Below, piece by piece: positions 1 through 11,009 of a DNA stretch of 64,000 bases. The translations under genes and the position numbers were made by a program. Under the pieces are notes generated by a model. It saw only the letters and a list, made by a program, of their open reading frames with translations. It did no database searches and was not told the origin of the DNA. The stretch is from NCBI GenBank assembly GCA_025506515.1, contig JACCIX010000894.1, positions 67,501 to 131,500 of the forward strand. The letters are read 5' to 3'. Each line of letters begins with the position of its first letter. Positions within the stretch are counted from its first letter, which is position 1. The stretch comes from Flaveria trinervia (lineage: Eukaryota; Streptophyta; Magnoliopsida; Asterales; Asteraceae).

Positions 1-1
1 C

Positions 2-1003
2 ACCTTCAAACATTTCAACTCGTGCAAACCCACTAATTTTAGTGGAAAAGAAGGAGCCACTGGACTTCTCGAGTGGTTTGAAAGTATGGAGAACACATTC
101 ATTATTAGTGAGTGTCCCGACGAGTTCAAGGTTTGCTATGCCACAAGTGTCTTCAACAACGAGCACTAACATAGTGGAATAGTGAAAAGAGAAACCGTGG
201 AACTAAGGTTGCAATGGCGTTGCCCTGGAAGGAATTCAAGGATATTATGATCCAAAAGTTCTGCCCAAGGAGCGAGTTGCAAAAGCTGGAGGAGGAGTTT
301 TGGAATCTTAAACAAGATGGTGGGAACCATTTGGCTTATTCCACCCGGCATCATGAGTTGAGTATGCTCCTACCACACATGGTGGACACCGTGCCCCGTA
401 ACATTGAAAAATTTATCAAGGGGGTGCCACCTCAAATTCAAGATGCCGTGGTGGGTAGTAGGCCCACAACATTGGAGGAGGCGATTACTATTACTGCACA
501 GCTCACCGAGAATCATATAAGAGCTGGCACGATGTCGGCAAAGGGTTCCAAGTCTATGGCGAAGGTGACACCCGAGGCAACAAAAGAGGTAAAGGCCGAG
601 TCATCCTCTCAAAACAAGAAGCGTAAGTTCACCCCGACGCGCAACTACACTGTGACCGCCCCAAATGCTCCTAAAAAACAAATGGTGGTTGCAAATCAAG
701 CTCCCATGGCTAAAGCTTACACTGGTCCACATCCTATGTGCAAAACGTGCAAGTACCATCATTCAAGAAACTCTCCATGCCGAGTTTGCTCATTATGTGG
801 GAAGTATGGACACTTGGTAACTACTTACTTTCGTGCGCCAAACAACACTGCCATACTTACCAACCGAACCTGCTATAACTGTGGCGAGCCCGGTCATATT
901 CGTCCACAATGTCCTTGTAATTCGGGAACTGTGCCACCGGCTCGTGGAAGGGCTTTCAACATCAATGCTAACCAAGCTCAAGCCAACAATGACGTGGTGA
1001 ATG
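2..1003 (+). pseudogene. gag: Gypsy-A copy 1 gag (5'-truncated by window edge, broken)
   Basis: This is the capsid and nucleocapsid part of Gag, which packages the element RNA. The reading frame enters from the left edge at base 2. A one-base deletion near 150, relative to copy 2, shifts frame, and a Trp codon is changed to TAG at 172-174. The frame is then open to the stop at 1111-1113. The retrotransposon-gag core (around ALPWKEF and EFWNLKQDGG) is followed by a basic linker and two zinc knuckles. The first, near 787-830, has lost its last Cys. The second, CYNCGEPGHIRPQC near 871-912, is intact here. The coding part ends at a putative splice donor at 1004. Confidence 0.85.
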
Positions 1004-1094
1004 GTACGTCGTTGAACTCTTTTAAAATCGTCTCTTGTATTATAAAATTTCCTATCCGTTTTCATCATACCAATAATGGATTCTTACCAAACAG
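1004..1094 (+). other. Putative 91-bp GT-AG intron between gag and protease (copy 1)
   Basis: The segment begins GTACGT and ends CCAAACAG directly before GTATG. It is T-rich, within the size range of plant introns, and shifts frame: gag reads on in its own frame to a TAG at 1111-1113, while protease is open in another frame. Removing exactly these 91 bases places gag and protease in one frame, with the join after the first base of a Gly codon. The related Gypsy-B1 has gag running directly into protease at this point with no such insert. Splicing is inferred and not demonstrated. Confidence 0.65.
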
Positions 1095-2151
1095 GTATGT
1101 ATCTTGTAAATAGTCATTATGCTTCTGTATTGTTTGATTCGGGTGCCGATAGGAGTTTCGTGTCCTTGGAATTCGAGCCTATACTTTCTAAACCGCGTGT
1201 TAATCTGGAGAGATCTTTCACGGTCGAGGTCGCCGATGGAAAATCTATTGTCGTTGACGTCGTAATACGTGACTGCACCTTGAGCCTTAACGAACACGAG
1301 TTCTTCGTCGACCTTATTCCTATGCATCTGGGAAGCTATGATGTTATCATTGGTATGGATTGGTTAGCCAAGCAACGTGCGGAAATTTTATGCTTTGAGA
1401 AGTGTATCCGAATTCCTTTACTGACTGGTGATACCTTAAGGGTCTTTGGAGAGAAATCATCTCAAAGACTCAAACTCATGTCTTGCATCAAGGCCCGTAA
1501 GTGCTTAAGCAAAAACTACATGGCTTTCATGGCATATGTAGTTAATACGAAAGCCAAGGGTAAGGAGTTGAAGGACATTCCTGTTGTGCGAGACTTTCCC
1601 GAAGTTTTTCCCGAGGATCTTAAAGGGTTACCTCCCGTGCGAGAAGTTGAGTTCAAGATTGATTTAATCCCTGGTGCAAACCCTGTGGCTAAATCACCTT
1701 ATCGTCTTGCACCTTTTGAAATGCAAGAACTCGCTAGTCAACTGCAAGAGTTGACTGATAAGGGTTTTACTCGCCCTAGTTCATCACCGTGGGGTGCACC
1801 TGTACTATTTGTGAAGAAGAAGGATGGTTCATTTCGTATGTGCATCGATTACTGAGAACTCAACAAGCTTACTATCAAAAACCGATACCCTCTTCCTCGA
1901 ATCGATGATCTCTTCGACCAACTTCAAGGAGCAACTCAATTCTCAAAGATCGATCTACGTTCTGGGTATCATCAACTACGTGTTCATGATGATGACATTC
2001 CAAAGACCGCTTTCCGTACTCGATATGGACACTACGAGTTCATGGTCATGCCTTTTGGCTTGACCAATGCGCCTGCTGTGTTCATGGATCTCATGAATCG
2101 AGTATGTAAACCGTATTTGGATAAGTTCATGATCGTGTTTTATTGATGACA
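1095..2151 (+). pseudogene. pol: Gypsy-A copy 1 protease and N-terminal reverse transcriptase
   Basis: The aspartic protease shows the active-site motif LFDSGADRSF near 1130-1160 and the flap-distal IIGMDWL near 1350. The Ty3-type linker (DFPEVFPEDL) and the RT fingers follow (LFVKKKDGSFRMCIDY). A CGA-to-TGA change creates a stop directly after CIDY at about 1852, where copy 2 has Arg. The RT then continues in frame through FSKIDLRSGYHQ and FGLTNAP. One extra T (bases 2138-2141) just before the Ile-Asp-Asp catalytic residues breaks the frame. The same T insertion is in copy 2. Confidence 0.88.
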
Positions 2152-3162
2152 TTCTTATTTATTCCAAGACAAAAATCGATCACGAGACACACTTGCGACA
2201 AGTTCTTGGACTTTTGAAGAAGGAGCAATTATACGCCAAGCTTTCCAAGTGTGAATTTTGGTTGGAGAAGGTTCAATTCTTAGGGCATGTGGTGAATAGC
2301 CAAGGAATTCACGTGGATCCTGCTAAAATTGAAGCTGTGAAGAATTGGTGTGTTCCCACAACCCCAACCGAGGTTCGTTCTTTCCTGGGTTTAGCGGGAT
2401 ATTACCGTAGATTCATAGCTAATTTCTCGAAGATTGCTAAACCGTTAACGGCATTAACCCAAAAGAATCGACTTTTTGAATGGGGACCCGAGCAAGAAGA
2501 GGCTTTTGAGACATTGAAACACAAGTGTGTAACGCTCCTATTCTCACACTTCCCGATGGAAACGACGACTTTACTGTATATTGCGATGTTTCTAATCAAG
2601 GTCTTGGTTGTGTTCTCATGCAAGGAGGCAAAGTTATAGCATACGCGTCGAGGCAATTGAAGGTTCATGAAGTGAACTACACAACTCATGATCTTGAACT
2701 TGGTGCTGTGGTTTTCGCATTGAAGATTTGGCGACACTATTTATATGGGACGCAATGCATAGTCTACACCGATCATAAGAGTCTCCAACACGTGTTCAAT
2801 CAAAAGGATCTCAACATGAGACAAATACGTTGGATTGAGTTGATTAGCGATTACGACTGCGACATTCGCTATCACCCTGGAAAGGCGAATGTTGTAGCCG
2901 ACGCGCTAAGTCGCAAGGTCCACAACAAGACTGTCTCGCTTCAAGAAATTCGAGATCGAAGGCAATGGTTTGATACGCTAGGAGAATTTGATACCGAAAT
3001 TCATGTGGATGTCAACAAGGCTACTATCATGCTTCAAAACATAAGGATCGATAGTGACCTCGAGTTATGCATTCGCGAGGCTCAACAAGCGGCACTAACC
3101 GACGAAGGGAAAGATGAAGATTTGATGTCTAACGTTCGGTCACAACTGGAGACAAAACTGAA
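2152..3162 (+). pseudogene. pol: Gypsy-A copy 1 RT C-terminus and RNase H
   Basis: After the shifted catalytic box, the RT connection is recognisable by FLGHVVNSQGI and SFLGLAGYYRRFI. A further one-base loss near 2524 shifts into the RNase H frame. RNase H shows its catalytic Asp (FTVYCD), Glu (HDLELGAVVFALKIW) and Asp (YTDHKSL) between about 2570 and 2780, and ends at the conserved GKANVVADALSRK. A linker leads to the integrase zinc-binding domain. The residue after the first catalytic Asp is Val, where copy 2 has Ala. Confidence 0.85.
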
Positions 3163-4484
3163 CGGCATGTGGTACTTCTTGAATCGACTTTGGATCCCGA
3201 ATCGTGACAACCTTCGGCACTTCATTATGAACGAAGCTCATCAAACCCTATATTCCATTCATCCTGGCTCCGATAAGATGTACATGGACCTGTGTGGTCA
3301 ATATTGGTGGCCTCGAATAAGAAAGATATCGCGTCTTATGTTTCCAAGTGTCTCACGTGTGCAAGGGTCAAAGCCGAACATCAACGACCAAGTGGTTTAC
3401 TTGAGCAACCTGAAATCCCTATGTGGAAATAAGAACATATATCCATGGATTTCATAACCAAGTTACCTCATAAACCTCGTGGTCATGATAGCATATGGGT
3501 CATTGTTGACCGTTTGACCAAGACAACACATTTCATACCCATACGAGATACGTACAAGGTTTCAAGGTTGGCTCGAATCTATGTTGACGAAATTGTAAGT
3601 CGTCATGGCGTGCTGTTGCACATTATTTCTGATCGAGATGCTCGTTTCACTTCACACTTTTGGTCTTCGATGCAAGAACTCTTGGGTACTCAATTGGATT
3701 TAAGTACGGCTTACCATCCTCAAACTGATGGTCAAACCGAACGAACAATCCAAACCCTCGAGGATCTACTGCGCCTTTGTGTCCTTGATTTTGGTGGCGA
3801 TTGGGATACGCATTTACCGCTCGCGGAATTTTCGTATAACAATAGTTATCACTCAAGTATCAAAATGGCACCATGCGAGGCTTTGTATGGTCGTAAATGC
3901 CGTTCCCCAATCTGTTGGACTGACATTGGGGAAAATCTTATCACTGGTCCAGAACTTATTCAGGATACAACCGACAAAATTTCCAAAATTCGAAATAATC
4001 TCGAGGTGGCTAGAAGTCGCCAAGAGAGTTATGCCGATAAAAGACGCAAACCGTTGGAGTTTCAAGTCAACGACATGGTTCTTCTTAAGGTCTCTCCATG
4101 GAAGGTGTTGTACGTTTTGGGAAGAAGGGTAAGTTAGCCCCATGTTTTGTAGGACCCTTCAAGATTCTGAAAAGGATTGGGAAAATGGCTTACAAACTGG
4201 AGCTACCTTCTGAACTTAGCGGAGTTCATCCTGTCTTCCATGTCTCAAACCTGAGGAAGTGCTTGGCTGATGAAAATTTGCATGTTCCACTAGAGGAAAT
4301 TCAAATTGATGAGTCATTGCATTTCGTTGAGAAGCCTGTTGAGATTATGGATCACACCCTGAAGAAGACCCGAACAACTACCACACCTATCGTTAAAGTC
4401 CGTTGGGAAAACAAACGTGGAGCTGAATTCACTTGGGAGTGTGAGGATCATATGAAGGAGAGATACCCGCATTTGTTCTCTTAG
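3163..4484 (+). pseudogene. pol: Gypsy-A copy 1 integrase with C-terminal chromodomain
   Basis: The zinc-binding region (NEAHQT...H and, after a frameshift near 3320, CLTC) is followed by the catalytic core. Its Asp residues lie in WVIVDRLTK and IISDRDARF and its Glu in DGQTERTIQ. Two G-to-A changes near 3429-3431 turn a Trp codon into TAA. A one-base loss near 4105 separates the core from the last segment. That segment contains the GPF(K)I and HPVFHVSNLRKCL signatures and a chromodomain-like end (KVRWENKRGAEFTWE, then a terminal LFS). Chromodomains of this type are known in chromoviruses to guide integration to heterochromatin. Confidence 0.87.
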
Positions 4485-4514
4485 CTTTATTCTTAATTTC
4501 GGGACGAAATTCCT

Positions 4515-4529
4515 TTAAGTTGGGGAGAC
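4515..4529 (+). other. Polypurine tract of Gypsy-A copy 1
   Basis: The purine-rich run AAGTTGGGGAGA lies directly before the LTR start TGTAACATC. It is the expected plus-strand primer site. The same sequence precedes the LTR of copy 2. Confidence 0.75.
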
Positions 4530-6981
4530 TGTAACATCTTGTATTTTTAGGTTAAATTAAAGTTAACCTTGTTAATTTCTTGTAAGGACCTTTGTTGTCA
4601 AATATGAAACTCGTGGATTACTTATGCTTATTGCTTTAATTTGCCTTTTAATTCTTATCTTGAAGATTATAATGTTAATTTTTTTCTTACTTAATAAATA
4701 AATAATAGTAATAATGATAATGATAATAATAATAATATTGTTATTAATAATAATTTGTAAAAAATCATAAACTTAGAAATGATTAAAACTTGGATTTATT
4801 AAGTTAAGGGGCCTTAAGGTCATTCTATAAAATTTAAATAGAAAGTTTATGCATGAAATAATAAACATTTATAACTTGAGGGACCATTTGTGTAAACTTT
4901 TGAAAACCCAAACCATTCCCCCTTTAATCCCCGTTTTTCCGGCCGATCACCGCCACCGCCGGCCGCGACTCCGGCCACCCCTAAAACCATCAAAACTTGA
5001 CGTTTTCTTGATCTAAAACCGTCCCCAAACTGTTCTTGAACTTGTTTCGAACACCATTATGAACCTTAATTGCATTTAAACGTCGGTTATGAACCCGAAC
5101 GAATGATTAACCGAAACATCTTAAACTCCATAGCCGTTCGAACATTAACACCTCTTAATAGCCTAATTAAACTAACCTAAACGATACTATACCATTCGTT
5201 AATCGAGCACAACACTCAATTGCATCTGGAACAAACTCAATCTTCGAAAAGAAATCCCGTCCTTGTCGTGAACCTACAACCTAGTCGAGGCCACTGTCCA
5301 AGCAAGTTGAACCGAAATTGACAAGGGGCATTACCTCAGGAGCATTGTCTAAAGCTACCCACGAGATTAATTTGATTACTTTCATCATTTTCACATCCAT
5401 TGATTCAACATTCAACCGCGGCTTGTTCATCGTTGTATCTTGACGGGTTAAGCTTCAATCGGGGAATTGAAACTACCTAAACATTCGTTTCATCATAGGG
5501 AATCAAAGCCCTATGGTTCCAAGCCCTACACTAGTCGATTTGGTCTTTAATTTTGATTCAAATCAAATTAGGTTCTTAAGAATTGGGGCTATCTTGAAAC
5601 TAGTATTCTTAAGATTTGGAACCAAGTAAAACCGTGGCTAAGGCCTTGGTTCACTGGTTCCCTATTCGGTTGTCAAACTAGAGGTCCCGGGTTCGAACCC
5701 GGGCACCCTCAACATATTTTTTAGGCTTTTTCAGCCTTTAAAAAAATATAGAAAACTTTTGAAAATTATTAAAAATCAATTTTGTAAACTTAAATTATTT
5801 TGAAGTCACTTAATCAATTTCTGAAAATTTATGTTCTTATTATACTTTTATATTTTTATAAAACAAAGGGTATATTTAGTTTAATTTGATTAAGTTAGAC
5901 TTTAAAAATGACTTGCATCACTAAAAAAAATATTATTGATTCAAATCTCTCTTTTAATTTCATATGGTTAAATAGTTCTTAATTCTTTTGCTACAAAATT
6001 TTTTTTTTCAAACTTTATGACTTTCAAATTATTATAAGTTTTCTTTTTCATACTTTATTTTCTGTATAATATATATATATTTTTAAAGGGAATATGAATG
6101 ATTTAATTACTTAACAACACCAAATCCTATCGAAACCCTAGCCCGCATTAAAACGTTAATTTTATTATTAAAATTAAACCTTGTAAATATATATATTTTA
6201 GGTACATTGTGAAGGGCTACGTTGAATCGACGCTTATTATTATTTCTTATTAATCATCCAATAAATACTTATTGACCAGTGAGTATTTCTATACCCCTTT
6301 TTGCTTATTTTCACACTTTGGGGCGAGACATGTTAACTTATTATCATTGCACTTGTAAACTTATTTGAGACTTGTAATCTTTATGGCAATTCATCATGCA
6401 AAGTTGTGGTTAGATGAACTTTTGTGGTTACCATGTTATGGCGTTATATGTACAATCATTAACTATTGCTAGCCCAGCGAAGTCATAGATCTATGGGCAA
6501 GACAAGCCTACTTTGGTTGATCCAAGTACACTTAGCTAATCGTATAATCTTGTAAACGTTTGAGACTTGTAAAACTTTGTCGAGGTTTGATTGTTGCATT
6601 GTTCATAACATCCCTAATCATTATTTCACTAACCTATGACTTGGATTGCCATCTTTTATATAATCTATGTATTAAAAACTATGGAATGCTCACGAGCTTT
6701 ATTGTTGACCCTTTTATTTTTAACATGTTTCAGGAAACGCCCAAGTTTGATATCTACTCTTTGAAGCTTGCACATCTAGGAATGGACCTAGATAAATAAG
6801 TGAATTAAACTGACTTGTTACCTTTTATGTTATGTTTTTATTTCTTTGAGACTTAAGCTTGTAATGATACAATTGAATTTTATGATTAATTTATATTTGG
6901 GTTATTAATAGCGTTATGTGGCTGTAAATGATCTTACCTCTCACTCCTCGACGTTTCCGCCATCAAGGTTGGGGTGTGACA
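4530..6981 (+). repeat. Gypsy-A LTR A (complete, 2452 bp, shared by both copies)
   Basis: It starts TGTAACATCTTG and ends GGGGTGTGACA, with a purine tract on the left and a primer binding site on the right. It therefore serves as 3' LTR of copy 1 and 5' LTR of copy 2. By eye it differs from LTR B at roughly 2-3% of sites, clearly more than the two internal regions differ from each other. It contains a tRNA-like palindrome near 5686 and a short AT run near 6065-6085. No protein-coding gene is seen in it. Confidence 0.92.
5686..5703 (+). other. tRNA T-arm-like perfect palindrome inside the Gypsy-A LTR
   Basis: CCCGGGTTCGAACCCGGG is an exact 18-bp palindrome containing the GGTTCGAACCC consensus of a tRNA T-arm or pol III B box. 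The upstream TGGCTAAGGCCTTGG near 5633-5648 loosely resembles an A box. There is no acceptor stem or anticodon arm, so it is not a tRNA gene. It may be a relic of a tRNA-derived SINE. LTR B has the same motif with one change at 13533-13550. Confidence 0.5.
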
Positions 6982-6984
6982 GAT

Positions 6985-6997
6985 TGGTATCAGAGCC
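6985..6997 (+). other. Primer binding site, Gypsy-A copy 2
   Basis: TGGTATCAGAGCC begins three bases after the LTR end. It matches the complement of the 3' end of plant initiator Met-tRNA, the usual minus-strand primer of these elements. Confidence 0.9.
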
Positions 6998-7652
6998 CAT
7001 AACTATAGGGATCTAGGTTATTAGAAATGGTGACCTAGGCTATAGTATGCATGAACCTTATAGAGTTATATTTCTATCTTGTAAATTTTATACTTTACAT
7101 GCTACATAATGCTATGCCTTTTATGTGCAATTTGATGCCTTAGCATAGGATGGCCTAAACATTGTTACTTGTCTCCCTAAACTTAGCTTTGACTCTTTGA
7201 CTCTCCCCGAACATGAAATCTCTTAATCTTATTCTCGTCAATATGTGGGAACTTATGCTTATACTTACGATCTTTAGACGTTATGTCTAATCTATATGAA
7301 TCTCATCAAGGTTTTGATTTCATGAACCTAAGAAGTTGGTGTGACACATAGACACCTGTATTCTAGATTTCCTAGCAAAAGACCCTCGGGCTAAGGCAAG
7401 CATATCACATAAATCCTACGGGACTAGTTATGCTTACCTGGGGATTTCTGGGATGAGTGATAAACTATGGTCAACATGCACAAATTTCTAAGGCGAATGG
7501 GTCAACTTACCTTGACGTGTCAACGTTTCCAAATGGTAATGCGTTACCAAATGGAACCATTCCATGTACCTTACAACTCTTGCCTTATCCTTGTTAAATT
7601 ATAATCCTTGTATTTCTATTTCTCTTATCTAACTCATTTTGCATATCCCAGC
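6998..7652 (+). other. Gypsy-A 5' leader, copy 2
   Basis: This non-coding leader of about 650 bp lies between the primer site and the gag start. No domain or convincing ORF is seen. It would hold the packaging and translation-control sequences of the genomic RNA. Confidence 0.7.
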
Positions 7653-8853
7653 ATGTCTCGTCATCATGGAAAGCGTGGAAGTTCCGATCGTAAGCTAGCC
7701 GCCATGATCGCCCGACAAATGGCTGCTGCCATCCCGACTATGGTTGCTGAACTTAATAGTACCCTAATGGCTAATAGCAACAACACCAATGGGAACAATA
7801 GTGGTGCTCATGGGGAGAATAGCAACAACCAAAACGGGAACAATCCTACTTGCACCTTCAAACATTTCAACTCGTGCAAACCCACTATTTTAGTGGAAAA
7901 GAAGGAGCCACTGGACTTCTCGAGTGGTTTGAAAGTATGGAGAACACATTCATTATTAGTGAGTGTCCCGACGAGTTCAAGGTTTGCTATGCCACAAGTG
8001 TTCTTCAACAACGAGCACTAACATGGTGGAATAGTGAAAAGAGAAACCGTGGAACTAAGGTTGCAATGGCGTTGCCCTGGAAGGAATTCAAGGATATTAT
8101 GATCCAAAAGTTCTGCCCAAGGAGCGAGTTGCAAAAGCTGGAGGAGGAGTTTTGGAATCTCAAACAAGATGGTGGGAACCATTTGGCTTATTCCACCCGG
8201 CATCATGAGTTGAGTATGCTCCTACCACACATGGTGGACACCGTGCCCCGTAACATTGAAAAATTTATCAAGGGGGTGCCACCTCAAATTCAAGATGCCG
8301 TGGTGGGTAGTAGGCCCACAACATTGGAGGAGGCGATTACTATTACTGCACAGCTCACCGAGAATCATATAAGAGCTGGCACGATGTCGGCAAAGGGTTC
8401 CAAGTCTATGGCGAAGGTGACACCCGAGGCAACAAAAGAGGTAAAGGCCGAGTCATCCTCTCAAAACAAGAAGCGTAAGTTCACCCCGACGCGCAACTAC
8501 GCTGTGACCGCCCCAAATGCTCCTAAAAAACAAATGGTGGTTGCAAATCAAGCTCCCATGGCTAAAGCTTACACTGGTCCACATCCTATGTGCAAAACGT
8601 GCAAGTACCATCATTCAAGAAACTCTCCATGCCGAGTTTGCTCATTATGTGGGAAGTATGGACACTTGGTAACTACTTACTTTCGTGCGCCAAACAACAC
8701 TGCCATACTTACCAACCGAACCTGCTATAACTGTGGCGAGCCGGTCATATTCGTCCACAATGTCCTGTAATTCGGGAACTGTGCCACCGGCTCGTGGAAG
8801 GGCTTTCAACATCAATGCTAACCAAGCTCAAGCCAACAACGACGTGGTGAATG
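7653..8853 (+). pseudogene. gag: Gypsy-A copy 2 gag (full length, frameshifted)
   Basis: The chosen start is the ATG at 7653, which opens MSRHHGKRGS. An upstream in-frame ATG at 7608 would add 15 hydrophobic residues atypical of Gag. An Asn/Gly-rich N-terminal segment is followed by the gag core. A one-base loss near 7885 shifts frame. The main frame then runs to about 8730, where a lost base inside the second zinc knuckle (after CYNCGEP) and another near 8765 break it again. Copy 1 lacks the first and the knuckle lesions but has its own. The sequence ends at the putative splice donor at 8854. Confidence 0.87.
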
Positions 8854-8944
8854 GTACGTCGTTGAACTCTTTTAAAATCGTCTCTTGTCTTATAAAATTT
8901 CCTATCCGTTTTCATCATACCAATAATGGATTCTTACCAAACAG
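8854..8944 (+). other. Putative 91-bp GT-AG intron between gag and protease (copy 2)
   Basis: It has the same length, donor (GTACGT) and acceptor (AAACAG before GTATG) as the copy 1 segment, with one visible difference (C for A near 8890). It again separates gag from a protease frame that becomes continuous with gag only after its removal. Because the two copies are a recent duplication, this is not independent evidence of conservation. Confidence 0.63.
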
Positions 8945-9996
8945 GTATGTATCTTGTAAATAGTCATTATGCTTCTGTATTGTTTGATTCGGGTGCCGAT
9001 AGGAGTTTCGTGTCCTTGGAATTCGAGCCTATACTTTCTAAACCGCGTGTTAATCTGGAGAGATCTTTCACGGTCGAGGTCGCCGATGGAAAATCTATTG
9101 TCGTTGACGTCGTAATACGTGACTGCACCTTGAGCCTTAACGAACACGAGTTCTTCGTCGACCTTATTCCTATGCATCTGGGAAGCTTTGATGTTATCAT
9201 TGGTATGGATTGGTTAGCCAAGCAACGTGCGGAAATTTTATGCTTTGAGAAGTGTATCCGAATTCCTTTACCGACTGGTGATACCTTAAGGGTCTTTGGG
9301 GAGAAATCATCTCAAAGACTCAAACTCATGTCTTGCATCAAGGCCCGTAAGTGCTTAAGCAAAAACTACATGGCTTTCATGGCATATGTAGTTAATACGA
9401 AAGCCAAGGGTAAGGAGTTGAAGGACATTCCTGTTGTGCGAGACTTTCCCGAAGTTTTTCCCGAGGATCTTAAAGGGTTACCTCCCGTGCGAGAAGTTGA
9501 GTTCAAGATTGATTTAATCCCTGGTGCAAACCCTGTGGCTAAATCACCTTATCGTCTTGCACCTTCTGAAATGCAAGAACTCGCTAGTCAACTGCAAGAG
9601 TTGACCGATAAGGGTTTTATTCGCCCTAGTTCATCACCGTGGGGTGCACCTGTACTATTTGTGAAGAAGAAGGATGGTTCATTTCGTATGTGCATCGATT
9701 ACCGAGAACTCAACAAGCTTACTATCAAAAACCGATACCCTCTTCCTCGAATCGATGATCTCTTCGACCAACTTCAAGGAGCAACTCAATTCTCAAAGAT
9801 CGATCTACGTTCTGGGTATCATCAACTACGTGTTCATGATGATGACATTCCAAAGACCGCTTTCCGTACTCGATATGGACACTACGAGTTCATGGTCATG
9901 CCTTTTGGCTTGACCAATGCGCCTGCTGTGTTCATGGATCTCATGAATCGAGTATGTAAACCGTATTTGGATAAGTTCGTGATCGTGTTTTATTGA
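8945..9996 (+). pseudogene. pol: Gypsy-A copy 2 protease and N-terminal reverse transcriptase
   Basis: One open frame covers protease (LFDSGADRSF; IIGMDWL), the DFPEVFPEDL linker and RT fingers and palm (RMCIDYRELNKL, KIDLRSGYHQ, FGLTNAP). The TGA of copy 1 is absent here. The frame ends at a TGA at 9994-9996, created by an extra T in GTGTTTTATTGATGAC just before the RT Asp-Asp pair. This is exactly the lesion found in copy 1, so it predates the duplication or is a systematic homopolymer error. Confidence 0.9.
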
Positions 9997-11009
9997 TGAC
10001 ATTCTTATTTATTCCAAGACAAAAATCGATCACGAGACACACTTGCGACAAGTTCTTGGACTTTTGAAGAAGGAGCAATTATACGCCAAGCTTTCCAAGT
10101 GTGAATTTTGGTTGGAGAAGTTCAATTCTTAGGGCATGTGGTGAATAGCCAAGGAATTCACGTGGATCCTGCTAAAATTGAAGCTGTGAAGAATTGGTGT
10201 GTTCCCACAACCCCAACCGAGGTTCGTTCTTTCCTGGGTTTAGCGGGATATTACCGTAGATTCATAGCTAATTTCTCGAAGATTGCTAAACCGTTAACGG
10301 CATTAACCCAAAAGAATCGACTTTTTGAATGGGGACCCGAGCAAGAAGAGGCTTTCGAGACATTGAAACACAAGTTGTGTAACGCTCCTATTCTCACACT
10401 TCCCGATGGAAACGACGACTTTACTGTATATTGCGATGCTTCTAATCAAGGTCTTGGTTGTGTTCTCATGCAAGGAGGCAAAGTTATAGCATACGCGTCG
10501 AGGCAATTGAAGGTTCATGAAGTGAACTACACAACTCATGATCTTGAACTTGGTGCTGTGGTTTTCGCATTGAAGATTTGGCGACACTATTTATATGGGA
10601 CGCAATGCATAGTCTACACCGATCATAAGAGTCTCCAACACGTGTTCAATCAAAAGGATCTCAACATGAGACAAATACGTTGGATTGAGTTGATTAGCGA
10701 TTACGACTGCGACATTCGCTATCACCCTGGAAAGGCGAATGTTGTAGCCGACGCGCTAAGTCGCAAGGTCCACAACAAGACTGTCTCGCTTCAAGAAATT
10801 CGAGATCGAAGGCAATGGTTTGATACGCTAGGAGAATTTGATACCGAAATTCATGTGGATGTCAACGAGGCTACTATCATGCTTCAAAACATAAGGATCG
10901 ATAGTGACCTCGAGTTATGCATTCGCGAGGCTCAACAAGCGGCACTAACCGACGAAGGGAAAGATGAAGATTTGATGTCTAACGTTCGGTCACAACTGGA
11001 GACAAAACG
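9997..11009 (+). pseudogene. pol: Gypsy-A copy 2 RT C-terminus and RNase H
   Basis: After the shifted catalytic box, a one-base loss near 10120 (GAGAAG for GAGAAGG) shifts frame again. A single frame then carries the RT connection (SFLGLAGYYRRFI) and a complete RNase H with catalytic Asp (FTVYCDAS), Glu (LELGAVVFALKIW) and Asp (YTDHKSL), ending GKANVVADALSRK. The frame is lost near 11008, where copy 1 has one more T. Confidence 0.87.

Noticed and set aside
5686..5703. tRNA gene
   Set aside because: Only a T-arm-like palindrome is present. There is no acceptor stem, anticodon arm or D-arm.
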